Origin: Betaproteobacteria bacterium
GTDB lineage: Bacteria > Pseudomonadota > Gammaproteobacteria > Burkholderiales > Rhodocyclaceae
Assembly (NCBI GenBank): GCA_020621405.1
Contig: JAHRYN010000002.1
Span: 485,676 to 549,675 of the forward strand
Reading direction: 5' to 3'
Length of the DNA: 64,000 nucleotides
Made by a program: the position numbers and the translations under genes. The notes below the pieces were generated by a model, which worked only from the letters and a program-made list of their open reading frames with translations, had not been told where the DNA came from and did not search any database. The first letter of the stretch is position 1. Each line of letters begins with the position of its first letter. Shown piece by piece: positions 9,089 to 17,870 of this stretch.

Positions 9089-9140
9089 TTACAAGTTCGA
9101 GGAATCATTGACAACAAGTAATCAATATATAAACTTGTAA
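9089..9140. promoter_or_regulatory. Candidate TetR operator and promoter between tetR and the outer-membrane channel gene
   Basis: The perfect inverted repeat ttacaagtt (9089-9097) and aacttgtaa (9132-9140) uses the same half-site as 8405-8440. Between the arms is a TTGACA (9108-9113) followed by an AT-rich stretch with TATATA/TATAAA near 9126-9133. The spacing of 12-14 bases is shorter than ideal, so the exact promoter is uncertain. Binding here could repress both tetR and the channel gene. Confidence 0.6.
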
Positions 9141-9160
9141 CCTCCTGTAGAGGCACTTAC

Positions 9161-10663
9161 ATGTTCACCACCCTTCGCTGCAGCCTGTCGAAACTCGGCA
9201 CCATCGCGCTGCTCAGCCTGCCGCTGGCAGCCTGCATGGTCGGTCCGGACTACCGCAAGCCGGATACGACGACGACCACGCAGTTCCGCGCCGCGCCGGC
9301 CGTGGCGGCACGCGACGCCGGCAGCAGCCCGGCGGATGCGGCCCGATGGTGGACCGGATTCAAGGACCCGGTGCTCGATCGCGTCGTCGCGCGCGCACTC
9401 GCACAGAACCTGGATCTGGCCGGCGCTGCCGCGCGTGTCGAGCAAGCGCGGGCGCGCCTCGGCGCACGCGAGGCCGCGCTGCTGCCCGCCGGCCAGGCCG
9501 GCTTCGACGCACAGGCCGGCCGGCGCTCGGTGCAGACGCCGCTCGGCCGGCTGCTCAATGCGCGCCCCGGTTTCGACCGCACCGGCGAACAGTACGAATT
9601 CGACGTCGGCGCCAGCTGGGACCTCGACCTGTTCGGCGGACTGCGCCGGGGCGAACAGGCAGCAGGCGCCGACTACCAAGCCGCCGGCGCCGCACAGGCG
9701 GCAGCGCAGCTGGCCATCGTCAGCCGGGCCGCCGACACCTACATCGTGATCCGCAGCCTGCAGTCGCGACTTGCGGTCGCGCGCGAACAGGTGCGGACGC
9801 AGCGCCGTCTGGTCGATCTGGTCGCGCTGCAGTACTCGCGCGGCATCGCGGCCGAGCTGCAATTGCGGCAGGCCGAAGGCGCTCTGGCCGAGGTCGAGGC
9901 ATCCGTTCCGGTGCTGGAAAGCGGCCTCGAAGCCGCGCTCAACGCGCTCGACGTGCTGATGGGCGCCGAGCCCGGCACCTGGCGTGTCGAACTCGAAGTA
10001 CCCGCCGCCATTCCGGTGCCGCCCGCGGTCGCCACGGCCGGCGGGCCGGCCAGCCTGATCCGCCGCCGCCCCGACCTGATCGCCGCCGAACGGCGGCTGG
10101 CCTCGTCGAACGCGCACATCGGCGAAGCGATCGCCAGCTACTACCCGCGGCTCGCGTTGTCCGGCCTGATCGGCTTCGCCACCGCCGGCGGTGGCAGCCT
10201 GCTGTCGGCGGGCGCGCAGCAGACGCAGATTTCCGCCGGCCTGCGCTGGCGCCTGTTCGATTTCGGACGGGTCGATGCGGAAGTCGCCGCTGCGCGCGGT
10301 GCCCAAGCTGAAGCGCTGGCCGCCTACCGGCAGGCTGCGCTGCGCGCAACCGAGGACGTCGAGAACGCCTTCACCGCACTGGTCAAGCGCGAGGCGCAGG
10401 CGCGCACACTGGCTTCTGGCGAGACCGCGCTGACGCGCGCTCGCGCCGCAGCGCAGGCCGCCTGGCAGGGCGGCGCGGTCAGCCTGATCGAAGTGCTCAA
10501 CGCCGACAGCCGTCTGCTGCGCACACGCGACGCCCGCGTCCAGGCGCAGGCCGAAGCGGCACGCGCCGCGGTCGCCTCGTTCAGCTCACTCGGCGGCGGC
10601 TGGAACGACGGAAGCGCCGCAGCCGATGCAACGGCCGCCGCCCCCGGAGCCGCTCAGCCGTAG
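9161..10663 (+). CDS. Outer-membrane efflux channel lipoprotein, NodT/TolC-like
   Basis: A 500-residue outer-membrane factor. It starts with a lipoprotein signal peptide (LAAC lipobox, Cys25) followed by MVGPDYRKP, typical of the NodT family. Two similar halves rich in Ala/Gln/Arg coiled-coil sequence follow (for example AAARVEQARARLGAREAALL and the later LAAYRQAALRATEDVENAFT), which form the periplasmic tunnel. It completes the tripartite pump with the adaptor and RND permease encoded divergently. Its last 10 bases overlap the end of the convergent yegD-like gene. It ends in an Ala-rich tail. Confidence 0.95.
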   Translation: MFTTLRCSLSKLGTIALLSLPLAACMVGPDYRKPDTTTTTQFRAAPAVAARDAGSSPADAARWWTGFKDPVLDRVVARALAQNLDLAGAAARVEQARARLGAREAALLPAGQAGFDAQAGRRSVQTPLGRLLNARPGFDRTGEQYEFDVGASWDLDLFGGLRRGEQAAGADYQAAGAAQAAAQLAIVSRAADTYIVIRSLQSRLAVAREQVRTQRRLVDLVALQYSRGIAAELQLRQAEGALAEVEASVPVLESGLEAALNALDVLMGAEPGTWRVELEVPAAIPVPPAVATAGGPASLIRRRPDLIAAERRLASSNAHIGEAIASYYPRLALSGLIGFATAGGGSLLSAGAQQTQISAGLRWRLFDFGRVDAEVAAARGAQAEALAAYRQAALRATEDVENAFTALVKREAQARTLASGETALTRARAAAQAAWQGGAVSLIEVLNADSRLLRTRDARVQAQAEAARAAVASFSSLGGGWNDGSAAADATAAAPGAAQP

Positions 10664-11907
10664 CGCTGCCGCGCGACCACAGCCAGACCGCAGCCGACGC
10701 TGCCGTACAGGTCCCCCTCGACCGGCCGTGCATCCGGAAACTGCCGCGACAGCGCTCCGCGCAGCGCCGGTACGGCGCTGGAGCCACCGGTGAAGAACAG
10801 CGTATCGACCGCCGCCGCGGGCACGCCGGCCTGGTCCAGACAGCGCTGAGCCGCCTCGCAGACACGCGCGATCTCTGCCGCAATCGACGCCTCGAAGGCG
10901 TCGCGCGCGATCGGGACCGCAAGTCCGGCTTCCGCCATATCGAGATCGAACACGCAGCCCTCGGTGTCCGACAGTTCGATCTTGGCCGCTTCGGCGCGCA
11001 TCGCGATCTGGTGCCCGCTGCGCTCGCGCACCACGCGCAGCAGCCGGCCGAAGCGGCGCGGGTCGGCGACGTCGAGCGACATGTCCTGCAGGCCGGCGAG
11101 CACGCTGCGGTGATAGGCGAGATGGATGGTGTGCCAGGTCGCCAGCTGGAAGTAGGTGGTATTGGGCAGCACCGCGCCGCTGGCCAGCAGGCCACCCATG
11201 CCCAGCTCGGGCATCACGCAGGCCAGCGACAGCCGCTTGTCGAAGTCGGTGCCGCCGATGTGCACGCCGCTGTTCCCCAGCAGGTCGGCGCTGCGGTCGG
11301 CCGCACGACGCCGCTCCGGCGACAGCCGCACCAGCGAGAAGTCGGACGTGCCGCCGCCGATGTCGACCACCAGCACCAGCGACTCGCGCGCCACGGTCTG
11401 CTCGAAGGCGTGCGCGGCGGCAATCGGTTCGAACTGGAAACTCACATCGCGGAAGCCGAGCTTGCGCACGATCTGCGCCAGCGTGTCCTCGGCCAGCTGG
11501 TCGGCCGCGGCATCGTCATCGACGAAACGCACCGGCCGTCCGACCACCACGCTGTCGAAGCGCGACTGCGTCTGCATTTCGGCCCGGCGGCGGATTTCGG
11601 CGATGAAACCGCCGATCAGGTCACGGAACGCGAGGTGGCGCCCGCCGACGTCGGTGCCGGCGTCCATCAGTCCGCTGCCGAGCAGGCTTTTCATCGAGCG
11701 CATCAGCCGCCCCTCGAAACCCTCGAGGTATTCGTTTAGCGCGGCACGACCGTAGGCCATCGAATCTTCGTCGAGATTGAAAAACACGGCCGATGGCAGC
11801 GTCGGCCGGCCGTCCTCCAGCGGCAGCAGCCGGGCGGCGCTGCCGTCGTGGATGGCGGCGGTGGAATTCGAAGTGCCGAAGTCGATGCCGCAGGCGGTGA
11901 TGCTCAT
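10654..11907 (-). CDS. yegD: YegD-like Hsp70-family protein
   Basis: A 417-residue actin/Hsp70-type ATPase. The phosphate-1 loop GIDFGTSNS is at residues 7-15, DIGGGTSDF forms phosphate-2, and FTGGSSAVPAL the adenosine loop. Compared with DnaK (about 640 residues) it keeps the ATPase fold but lacks the substrate-binding domain, as in E. coli YegD. Function in the family is poorly defined. It converges with the outer-membrane channel gene, the two stops overlapping by 10 bases. No clear operon partner. Confidence 0.88.
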   Translation of the reverse strand: MSITACGIDFGTSNSTAAIHDGSAARLLPLEDGRPTLPSAVFFNLDEDSMAYGRAALNEYLEGFEGRLMRSMKSLLGSGLMDAGTDVGGRHLAFRDLIGGFIAEIRRRAEMQTQSRFDSVVVGRPVRFVDDDAAADQLAEDTLAQIVRKLGFRDVSFQFEPIAAAHAFEQTVARESLVLVVDIGGGTSDFSLVRLSPERRRAADRSADLLGNSGVHIGGTDFDKRLSLACVMPELGMGGLLASGAVLPNTTYFQLATWHTIHLAYHRSVLAGLQDMSLDVADPRRFGRLLRVVRERSGHQIAMRAEAAKIELSDTEGCVFDLDMAEAGLAVPIARDAFEASIAAEIARVCEAAQRCLDQAGVPAAAVDTLFFTGGSSAVPALRGALSRQFPDARPVEGDLYGSVGCGLAVVARQRYG

Positions 11908-12044
11908 GAAGGTTCCGGATTGACGGAGCGCGGGCGCGCAGCGTAATGGGCGACGCAGTCATGGTCAAACCTTGGCACGCGTTCTCCCTCGTGCGGCGCA
12001 GGGCCCGCCGTCGAACGACGATGGCCGACGATCGGCACGTGGTG

Positions 12045-12113
12045 TCGCGAGCATGGCCCGCTCCCGCGGGAGAGACATCGCAGCCTCCCGCCGGAACGAT
12101 CCATGGTCGCGAT
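12045..12113. repeat. Degenerate REP-type palindrome pair
   Basis: The arm tcgcgagcatggcccgctcc (12045-12064) and the arm ccatggtcgcgat (12101-12113) match the inverted arms of the REP elements seen at 41775-41976 and 53159-53356. They occupy the yegD-leuA gap of about 258 bases, in which I see no gene. Confidence 0.5.
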
Positions 12114-12165
12114 TTCCGGCTCGAATCCGCGCGGTCGTCAAACGCCCCGCGCGGACCGCCGCCCG

Positions 12166-13884
12166 TCAGGTCGCGACCGGCCGGACGGCGCCGAAAAACT
12201 GCCGGCGCTGCGCCGGATCCAGCTTGGCCACCGACCGGTTCAGGCCGCTGAGCACGGCCAGTACCGACGCCGTGACGATGTTGCGATGCATGCCGGCACC
12301 AAAGGTCGAACCGGGCACGCCGTCGACCACGAATTCGGCGAAGGCGATGGCCGCAGCGTCGGCGCCGTGTCCGACCGCACGCTCTTCATAATCGTGCAGC
12401 CGCGCCGGCACGCGGAAGGCGTCGAGCAGTGCAGCGATCGGGCCGTTGCCGCGCCCCGCCAGCCGGCGCTCGACACCGTCGATGCGCACCACGAGCTCGA
12501 TGCCCTGCTCGCCCGCGCCCGGCTGCCCGTCAAGCTCGTACAGGCTATGGGTCACGTAGGCGATCGGCTGTACCGGCTCGAAGTACTCGTGCGCGAACAG
12601 CTTCCAGATGTCGGCGGCGCGCACCTCCTGACCGCTGCGGTCGGACAGCTGCTGCACGGCGGCGCCGAACTCGACCTGCAGCCGCCGCGGCAGCGTCACG
12701 CCATACTCGGTTTCGAGCAGGAAGGCGACGCCACCCTTCCCCGACTGGCTGTTCACGCGGATGATCGAGTCATAGGTGCGGCCGATGTCGAGCGGATCCA
12801 CCGTCAGGTAGGGCACGTCCCAGACAGCGTCCGGCGCCTGCGTGCAGAGCCCCTTGCGGATCGCGTCCTGATGCGAGCCGGAAAACGCGGTGAACACCAG
12901 GTCGCCTGCATACGGATGGCGCGGATGCACCGGCAGCTGCGTGCATTGCTCGACCATGCGCGCGATGTCGGAGAGCTTCGAGAAGTCGAGACCCGGATCG
13001 ACACCCTGCGAATACAGGTTGAGCGCCAGCGTCACGAGATCGACATTGCCGGTACGCTCGCCGTGCCCGAACAGGCAACCCTCGACCCGGTCCGCTCCCG
13101 CCATCATCGCCAGTTCCGCCGCCGCCACCGCGGTACCGCGGTCATTGTGCGGATGGATGCTGAGCACGATGGCATCGCGACGCGCCAGATGGCGGTCCAT
13201 CCACTCGATCTGGTCGGCGTAGAAGTTCGGCGTGCCGATCTCGACCGTCGCCGGGAGATTGATGATGACCGGACGCTCCGGCGTCGCGCCCCAGGCCTCG
13301 ACCACCGCGTCGCAGACCTCCTTCGAGAATTCGAGTTCGGTCGCGGTGAAGGTTTCCGGGCTGTACTCGAACACCCATTCGGTTTCCGGCTGCTGTTCGG
13401 TCAGCCGCCTGATCTGCCGCGTGCCCTCGACCGCAAGTTCCCTGAGTTCGTCGCGACTCATGTTGAACACCTTGCTGCGGAAGGTCGGCGAGGTCGCGTT
13501 GTACAGGTGGACGATGGCGCGACGCGCACCGCGCAGCGATTCGATGGTCCGCTCGATGAGTTGCGGACGCGCCTGCGTCAGCACCTCGATTGTGACGTCG
13601 TCCGGAATGTGACCATCCTCGATCAGCGTGCGCACGAAGCCGAAGTCGGTGTCGGAGGCCGACGGAAACGCGACCTCGATCTCCTTGAAGCCGATATCGA
13701 CCAGCATCCTGAACATGTGCAGCTTGCGCTCGCCATTCATCGGCTCGAACAGCGCCTGATTGCCGTCGCGCAGATCGCTGGACATCCAGACCGGCGGGCG
13801 CGTGAGGGTGCGCGATGGCCACTGTCGGTCAGCGAGTGCGACCGGCGTGAAGGGACGGTATTTCGTGCTTGCCTGCTTTAACAT
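12166..13884 (-). CDS. leuA: 2-isopropylmalate synthase (long form)
   Basis: A 572-residue enzyme that condenses acetyl-CoA with 2-ketoisovalerate in the first committed step of leucine synthesis. The TIM-barrel carries the metal and substrate motifs LRDGNQAL near residues 38-45 and [12 protein letters not shown]. The C-terminal LeuA regulatory domain, which binds leucine in this family, is present (about residues 440-572). The length fits the long form exemplified by Corynebacterium-type LeuA, rather than the E. coli LeuA of about 520 residues. The start follows AGGAGAAACACC. Upstream is a leader region with two Leu-rich short frames (13949-14194), suggesting attenuation as well as feedback control. 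Confidence 0.97.
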   Translation of the reverse strand: MLKQASTKYRPFTPVALADRQWPSRTLTRPPVWMSSDLRDGNQALFEPMNGERKLHMFRMLVDIGFKEIEVAFPSASDTDFGFVRTLIEDGHIPDDVTIEVLTQARPQLIERTIESLRGARRAIVHLYNATSPTFRSKVFNMSRDELRELAVEGTRQIRRLTEQQPETEWVFEYSPETFTATELEFSKEVCDAVVEAWGATPERPVIINLPATVEIGTPNFYADQIEWMDRHLARRDAIVLSIHPHNDRGTAVAAAELAMMAGADRVEGCLFGHGERTGNVDLVTLALNLYSQGVDPGLDFSKLSDIARMVEQCTQLPVHPRHPYAGDLVFTAFSGSHQDAIRKGLCTQAPDAVWDVPYLTVDPLDIGRTYDSIIRVNSQSGKGGVAFLLETEYGVTLPRRLQVEFGAAVQQLSDRSGQEVRAADIWKLFAHEYFEPVQPIAYVTHSLYELDGQPGAGEQGIELVVRIDGVERRLAGRGNGPIAALLDAFRVPARLHDYEERAVGHGADAAAIAFAEFVVDGVPGSTFGAGMHRNIVTASVLAVLSGLNRSVAKLDPAQRRQFFGAVRPVAT

Positions 13885-13943
13885 GGTGTTTCTCCTGCGT
13901 ATCGGGTTTCAAGATCCTTTCAGTGCGCGTGGCCGGCGAGGCG

Positions 13944-13984
13944 GGCTGTCAGGCGACCACTTGGCTGTTCGTGGCCTGACAACC
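13944..13984 (-). promoter_or_regulatory. Strong hairpin overlapping the end of the leuA-proximal leader frame
   Basis: ggctgtcaggc (13944-13954) pairs with gcctgacaacc (13974-13984) to make an 11-base stem with one wobble, plus a further three-base pairing inside (cac/gtg). It covers the stop codon of the second leader frame. There is no T-run after it, so it is more likely an antiterminator or ribosome-responsive element than a simple terminator. Confidence 0.5.
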
Positions 13985-14029
13985 GCTGCGCAGTCGCAGC
14001 ATCGGCAGTGAATGGATCAGCAGGGACAT
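13949..14029 (-). CDS. Putative Leu-rich leader peptide 2 upstream of leuA
   Basis: A 26-codon frame from ATG at 14029 to TGA at 13949-13951, beginning MSLLIHSLPMLRLRSGC, with five leucines in the first 13 residues. GGAG lies seven bases before the ATG. It sits 64 bases upstream of leuA, with a strong hairpin over its end. The pattern fits a translated leader whose stalling at low Leu-tRNA would alter RNA folding. GC-rich DNA is naturally rich in CTG codons, so the call needs comparison with relatives. Confidence 0.45.
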   Translation of the reverse strand: MSLLIHSLPMLRLRSGCQATNSQVVA

Positions 14030-14056
14030 GAAGACGCTCCGGCAAAACGCAATGAG

Positions 14057-14078
14057 CCGCCCGGTGCGGCACCGGCGG
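14057..14078 (-). promoter_or_regulatory. GC-rich hairpin between the two leuA leader frames
   Basis: ccgcccggtg and caccggcgg form a compact stem with a three-base loop and one bulge. On the leuA-sense strand it is followed, about nine bases later, by TTTT. That spacing is poor for an intrinsic terminator, but the position right after leader frame 1 suits a pause or attenuator structure. Confidence 0.4.
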
Positions 14079-14107
14079 CAGGACTGACTCGACAGGAAGG
14101 GGGTGTT

Positions 14108-14194
14108 TTATGTGCGCGCGGGGCGCAGCAGCAGACCCGACGCGGACAGCGTCAGGAAGGCGGGGGACAGCAGATGGGTTTGATGCGGGAGCAT
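14108..14194 (-). CDS. Putative Leu-rich leader peptide 1 upstream of leuA
   Basis: A 28-codon frame (MLPHQTHLLSPAFLTLSAS, then GLLLRPART) with eight leucines, including a CTG triplet at residues 21-23 near the end, as in known leu leader peptides. The ATG at 14194 lies about seven bases past a good -10 element (14201-14206), so the predicted transcript would start at or next to the ATG and be leaderless. A GC-rich hairpin follows 29 bases after its TAA. Confidence 0.5.
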   Translation of the reverse strand: MLPHQTHLLSPAFLTLSASGLLLRPART

Positions 14195-14200
14195 GGACGG

Positions 14201-14230
14201 ACCATACGGGAAGTCCGCGCAAGACGTCAA
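14201..14230 (-). promoter_or_regulatory. Sigma70-type promoter for the leuA leader
   Basis: On the minus strand TTGACG (14230-14225) and TATGGT (14206-14201) are separated by 18 bases, a near-consensus sigma70 promoter directed at leader frame 1 and leuA. The expected transcription start falls at about 14194. Confidence 0.6.
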
Positions 14231-14292
14231 GCCCTGCCCGGTGCGGCGAGCGGATAGAATCCGCGCTGAATACTTTTCCCCGTCCGCACACC

Positions 14293-16068
14293 ATGTCAGA
14301 CCGCAGCACCGCCGCCCCCGCCTCGAATTTCCTGCGCGCCGTGATCGAAAAGGATCTCGGCGCCGGCACCTACGCCAGCCGCCGCTGGGCACGCAGCCCG
14401 GGCGACGCCGCCCACCACGCCGCGGGCGACCCCGACCCGGCGAAGATCCGCACCCGCTTTCCGCCCGAGCCGAACGGCTACCTGCACGTCGGCCACGCCA
14501 AGTCGATCTGCCTGAACTTCGGCCTGGCGCGCGACTACGGCGGCGTCTGCCACATGCGTTTCGACGACACCAACCCTGAAAAGGAAAGTGTCGAGTACGT
14601 CGAATCGATCAAGGATTCGGTGCAGTGGCTGGGCTTCGGCTGGGAGGCCTTCGGCGCCTCGCACCTGTACTTCGCCAGCGACTACTTCGACTTCATGTAT
14701 CGCGCCGCCGAACACCTGATCGAGGCAGGCCATGCCTATGTAGACCAGCAGACGCCGGACGAGATGCGCGCCAGCCGCGGCACGCTGACCGAAGCCGGCA
14801 AGGACTCGCCGTGGCGCAACCGCCCGCGCGACGAATCGCTGGCGCTGTTCCGCGCCATGCGCGACGGCCAGCATGCAGACGGTGCGATGGTGCTGCGCGT
14901 GAAGATCGACATGGCCAGCCCCAACATCAATCTGCGCGATCCGGCGATCTACCGCATCAAGCGCGCGCATCACCACAACACCGGCGACACCTGGTGCATC
15001 TACCCGATGTACACCTACGCCCACCCGATCGAGGACGCGCTCGAAGGCATCACCCACTCGATCTGCACGCTGGAATTCGAAGACCAGCGCCCGTTCTACG
15101 ACTGGGTGCTGGAACGTCTGGCCGAAGGCGGCCTGCTGGCACACCCGCTGCCGAAGCAGTACGAATTCGCGCGCCTGAACCTGACCTATGTCGTCACCAG
15201 CAAGCGCAAGCTGATGCAGCTGGTGACCGAAGGTCACGTCAGCGGCTGGGACGACCCGCGCATGCCCACCATCGTCGGCCTGCGCCGCCGCGGCTACACG
15301 CCGGAGGCGATCCAGCTGTTCGCCGAGCGCATCGGCGTGTCGAAGGCCGACTCCTGGATCGATTACTCGACGCTGGAAGGCGCGCTGCGCGACGACCTCG
15401 ACGGTCGTGCCGCACGCGCGATGGCGGTACTCGATCCGCTGAAGCTCAAGCTCACCAACTGGGGCGCGGTGTTCGGCGAACGCAGCACCGAACCCTGCCT
15501 GGCGCCGGTGCATCCGCATCATCCGGAGCTCGGCAACCGCAGCTTCAACCTGACACGTGAGCTGTGGATCGAGCGCGACGACTTCATGGAAGAAGCGCCG
15601 AAGGGCTATCACCGCCTGTTCCCGGGCAACCGCACGCGGCTGAAGTACGGCTACGTGATCGAATGCACCGGCTGCGAGAAGGATGCCGACGGCGCCATCA
15701 CCGCGGTGTTGGCGGAACTCGTGCCGGACACGAAGAGCGGTACGCCGGGCGCCGACAGCGTCAAGGTGAAGGGCGTCATCACCTGGGTCAGCGCGGTCGA
15801 AGGCGTGGCCGCCGAGGTGCGCCTGTACGACCGTCTGTTCACCGAAGCCCAGCCGGATGCCGGCGGCCGCGACTTCCTTTCCGTGATGAATCCGGCGTCG
15901 GCCCGATCGATCGCCGCCTTCGTCGAACCGGGGCTGGCCGCATGTGCTCCCGACGACAAGTTCCAGTTCGAACGCCACGGCTACTTCGTCGCCGACCGCA
16001 AGGATTCGGCGCCGGGCAAGCCGGTGTTCAACCGCGCGGTGACGCTGAAGGACAGCTGGGGGAAGTGA
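14293..16068 (+). CDS. glnS: Glutaminyl-tRNA synthetase
   Basis: A 591-residue class I aminoacyl-tRNA synthetase that charges tRNA-Gln. The HIGH-type motif is PEPNGYLHVGH (residues 58-68), and the KMSKS-equivalent is TSKRK (302-306). The C-terminal two beta-barrel anticodon-binding domains follow. The ATG at 14293 is chosen because it begins the conserved N-terminal extension (SNFLRAVIEKDL); the frame is open further upstream but into the leuA control region. It is divergent from leuA, and a flavin reductase gene follows after four bases. Confidence 0.98.
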   Translation: MSDRSTAAPASNFLRAVIEKDLGAGTYASRRWARSPGDAAHHAAGDPDPAKIRTRFPPEPNGYLHVGHAKSICLNFGLARDYGGVCHMRFDDTNPEKESVEYVESIKDSVQWLGFGWEAFGASHLYFASDYFDFMYRAAEHLIEAGHAYVDQQTPDEMRASRGTLTEAGKDSPWRNRPRDESLALFRAMRDGQHADGAMVLRVKIDMASPNINLRDPAIYRIKRAHHHNTGDTWCIYPMYTYAHPIEDALEGITHSICTLEFEDQRPFYDWVLERLAEGGLLAHPLPKQYEFARLNLTYVVTSKRKLMQLVTEGHVSGWDDPRMPTIVGLRRRGYTPEAIQLFAERIGVSKADSWIDYSTLEGALRDDLDGRAARAMAVLDPLKLKLTNWGAVFGERSTEPCLAPVHPHHPELGNRSFNLTRELWIERDDFMEEAPKGYHRLFPGNRTRLKYGYVIECTGCEKDADGAITAVLAELVPDTKSGTPGADSVKVKGVITWVSAVEGVAAEVRLYDRLFTEAQPDAGGRDFLSVMNPASARSIAAFVEPGLAACAPDDKFQFERHGYFVADRKDSAPGKPVFNRAVTLKDSWGK

Positions 16069-16072
16069 CCCG

Positions 16073-16654
16073 ATGACGCCTGCCCCGCAGATCGATACGG
16101 TTGACCTGGCGAAGGCCTACCGCCTGCTCAACCACGGCCCGACCGTGCTGGTCAGCAGCGCGCACGACGGGCGGCGCAACGTGATGGCCGCAGCCTGGTG
16201 CATGCCGCTCGACTTCGATCCGCCCAAGCTGCTGGTGGTGATCGACAAATCCACGTTCACGCGCGAGCTGATCGAGGCATCGGGTGAGTTCGCGATCAAC
16301 GTGCCGACCCGCGCGCAACTCGATCTCACGGTCGCCGTGGGGTCCGACTCGGGCCGCGATCACGACAAGTTCGCCGCGCTGTCGATTCCGGTGCTGGCAG
16401 CAGAGCGCGTCGCGGCGCCGCTGATCGGCGGCTGCGTCGCCTGGCTGGAATGCCGTGTGCTGCCGGAAGCGCACAACCAGAGCCGCTACGACCTGTTCAT
16501 CGGCGAGGTGGTCGCCGCGCGGGCGGACCGCCGGGTGTTCAGCGATGGACACTGGCACTTCGGACCGGACGACGACGCCTTGCGCACGCTGCATCACGTC
16601 GCCGGCGGCAATTTCTTCGTGACCGGACAGGCCACCGCCGGCGAAGGACGCTGA
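16073..16654 (+). CDS. Flavin reductase-like FMN-binding protein
   Basis: A 193-residue protein with the split-barrel flavin reductase fold: an N-terminal LLNHGPTVLVSS strand, the AAWCMPLDFDPPKLLVVI segment and a loop with FAINVPTRAQ. Family members bind FMN and use NAD(P)H, often feeding flavin to an oxygenase. The ATG lies four bases after the glnS stop, so it is probably cotranscribed. The partner is not evident here. Confidence 0.85.
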   Translation: MTPAPQIDTVDLAKAYRLLNHGPTVLVSSAHDGRRNVMAAAWCMPLDFDPPKLLVVIDKSTFTRELIEASGEFAINVPTRAQLDLTVAVGSDSGRDHDKFAALSIPVLAAERVAAPLIGGCVAWLECRVLPEAHNQSRYDLFIGEVVAARADRRVFSDGHWHFGPDDDALRTLHHVAGGNFFVTGQATAGEGR

Positions 16655-16670
16655 TCGGGCGCGCTGCGGT

Positions 16671-16717
16671 TGAACCGCTGCTGCTGAACCGCTGTTGCTG
16701 AACCGCTGTTGCTGAAC
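16671..16717. repeat. 14-bp tandem repeat (about 3.3 copies)
   Basis: tgaaccgctgctgc, tgaaccgctgttgc, tgaaccgctgttgc and a final tgaac lie head to tail in the 130-base gap after the flavin reductase gene. It could vary in copy number by slippage; no role is apparent. Confidence 0.85.
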
Positions 16718-16784
16718 TTTTCCGGCCAGCGCACGTTCCCAAAGCGGCTGGCCTACAAACCGCCGTTTTGCCGAGGTCGTTCCC

Positions 16785-17810
16785 ATGATCCGCCTGATCG
16801 CCTGCTGCATCAGTCTCCTCGCACTGCCGGCATTCGCCGGCGGCGGTTCGGCCAGCGAATTCGGCGCGGCCTTCTACACCCAGCTGTCGATCAGCGTGGT
16901 GCAGGTCCGCGTCGGCAGCGCCGCCGGCAAGGGCTACTTCGGCTCCGGCGTCGTGGTCGCGGAAAACGAGGTCATCACCAACTGCCACGTCACGCGACAG
17001 GCAGTGCGCATCGAGGTCGCCAAGGGCGCGCTGGTGTTCCCCGTGTTCGGGCAGAAGGCCGACATGGGCAACGACCTGTGCCTGCTGCGGACCGCCGCCA
17101 TGCCGCTGCGCGTGGCTCCGCTGCGCGACGCAGCGTCGGTGCAGGCCGGCGAACAGTCCTTCTTCTATGGCTACTCCGGCGGCGTCGAAGCTTTTTTCGC
17201 GCCAGGTCGGGTCGCCACCATCCATCCGCTCGACGGCAGTGCGGTGATCGAGACGTCCAGCGGCTTTGCGCTTGGCGGCAGCGGCGGCGGCTTGTTCGAC
17301 ACCGAGGGCAGGCTGCTCGGCGTCACCACCTTCCTCGCCGCCGGTCATGCCGGTGGCTACTTCGCGATGCCGGCCGAACTGATCCGCCGGGTGCGCACAT
17401 TGCCCGAGCAGGAGATCGCGCCGATCGACGGGCTGGCGCTGTGGGAACGCCCGGACGCGGCCCAGCCCTGGTTCCTGCGCGTGGCACGACTGGGCGCGCA
17501 ATCGCGCTGGCAGGCCGCGGCCGATCTGGCGATGGCATGGACACGGGCCGAACCCGACAACGCCGACGCCTGGCATCAGGCCGGCGTGGCGCTGACGCGC
17601 AGCGACCACGACCGGGCGGCGGTTGACGCACTCCAGCACGCCCTGGCGCTGTCGCCCGGCCATCCCGACATGCTTTTTCACATCGCCCTCGCGCTGTCGC
17701 GGACCGGCGGCCGCGAGGAAGCCGAGCGCATCCGCCTGCAGCTGGCGCAGACCGATGCGGACCTGGCACTCCGGCTGGATCAGGCCATCAGCTGTTCGGC
17801 TAGCTGCTAA
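16785..17810 (+). CDS. Secreted trypsin-like serine protease with C-terminal TPR repeats
   Basis: A 341-residue exported protein: a signal peptide (cleavage near Ala18), an S1-type protease domain with the triad His68 (NCHV), Asp97 (NDLC) and Ser166 (GGSGGG), then about residues 225-330 with TPR-like helices (ADNADAWHQAGVALTRSDHD type pattern). There is no PDZ domain, unlike DegP. It shares its triad context, including the Cys before His and the Cys after Asp-Leu, and an IHPLDGSAVIETS segment with the protease at 41083. It lies directly upstream of tpsB, so a role in handling the giant adhesin is possible but unproven. Confidence 0.87.
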   Translation: MIRLIACCISLLALPAFAGGGSASEFGAAFYTQLSISVVQVRVGSAAGKGYFGSGVVVAENEVITNCHVTRQAVRIEVAKGALVFPVFGQKADMGNDLCLLRTAAMPLRVAPLRDAASVQAGEQSFFYGYSGGVEAFFAPGRVATIHPLDGSAVIETSSGFALGGSGGGLFDTEGRLLGVTTFLAAGHAGGYFAMPAELIRRVRTLPEQEIAPIDGLALWERPDAAQPWFLRVARLGAQSRWQAAADLAMAWTRAEPDNADAWHQAGVALTRSDHDRAAVDALQHALALSPGHPDMLFHIALALSRTGGREEAERIRLQLAQTDADLALRLDQAISCSASC

Positions 17811-17870
17811 AGCGCAATAAAGGCTCTAAACTCCGTCAGATACAAGAACTTAGACGGACGGGGGTCGGAA

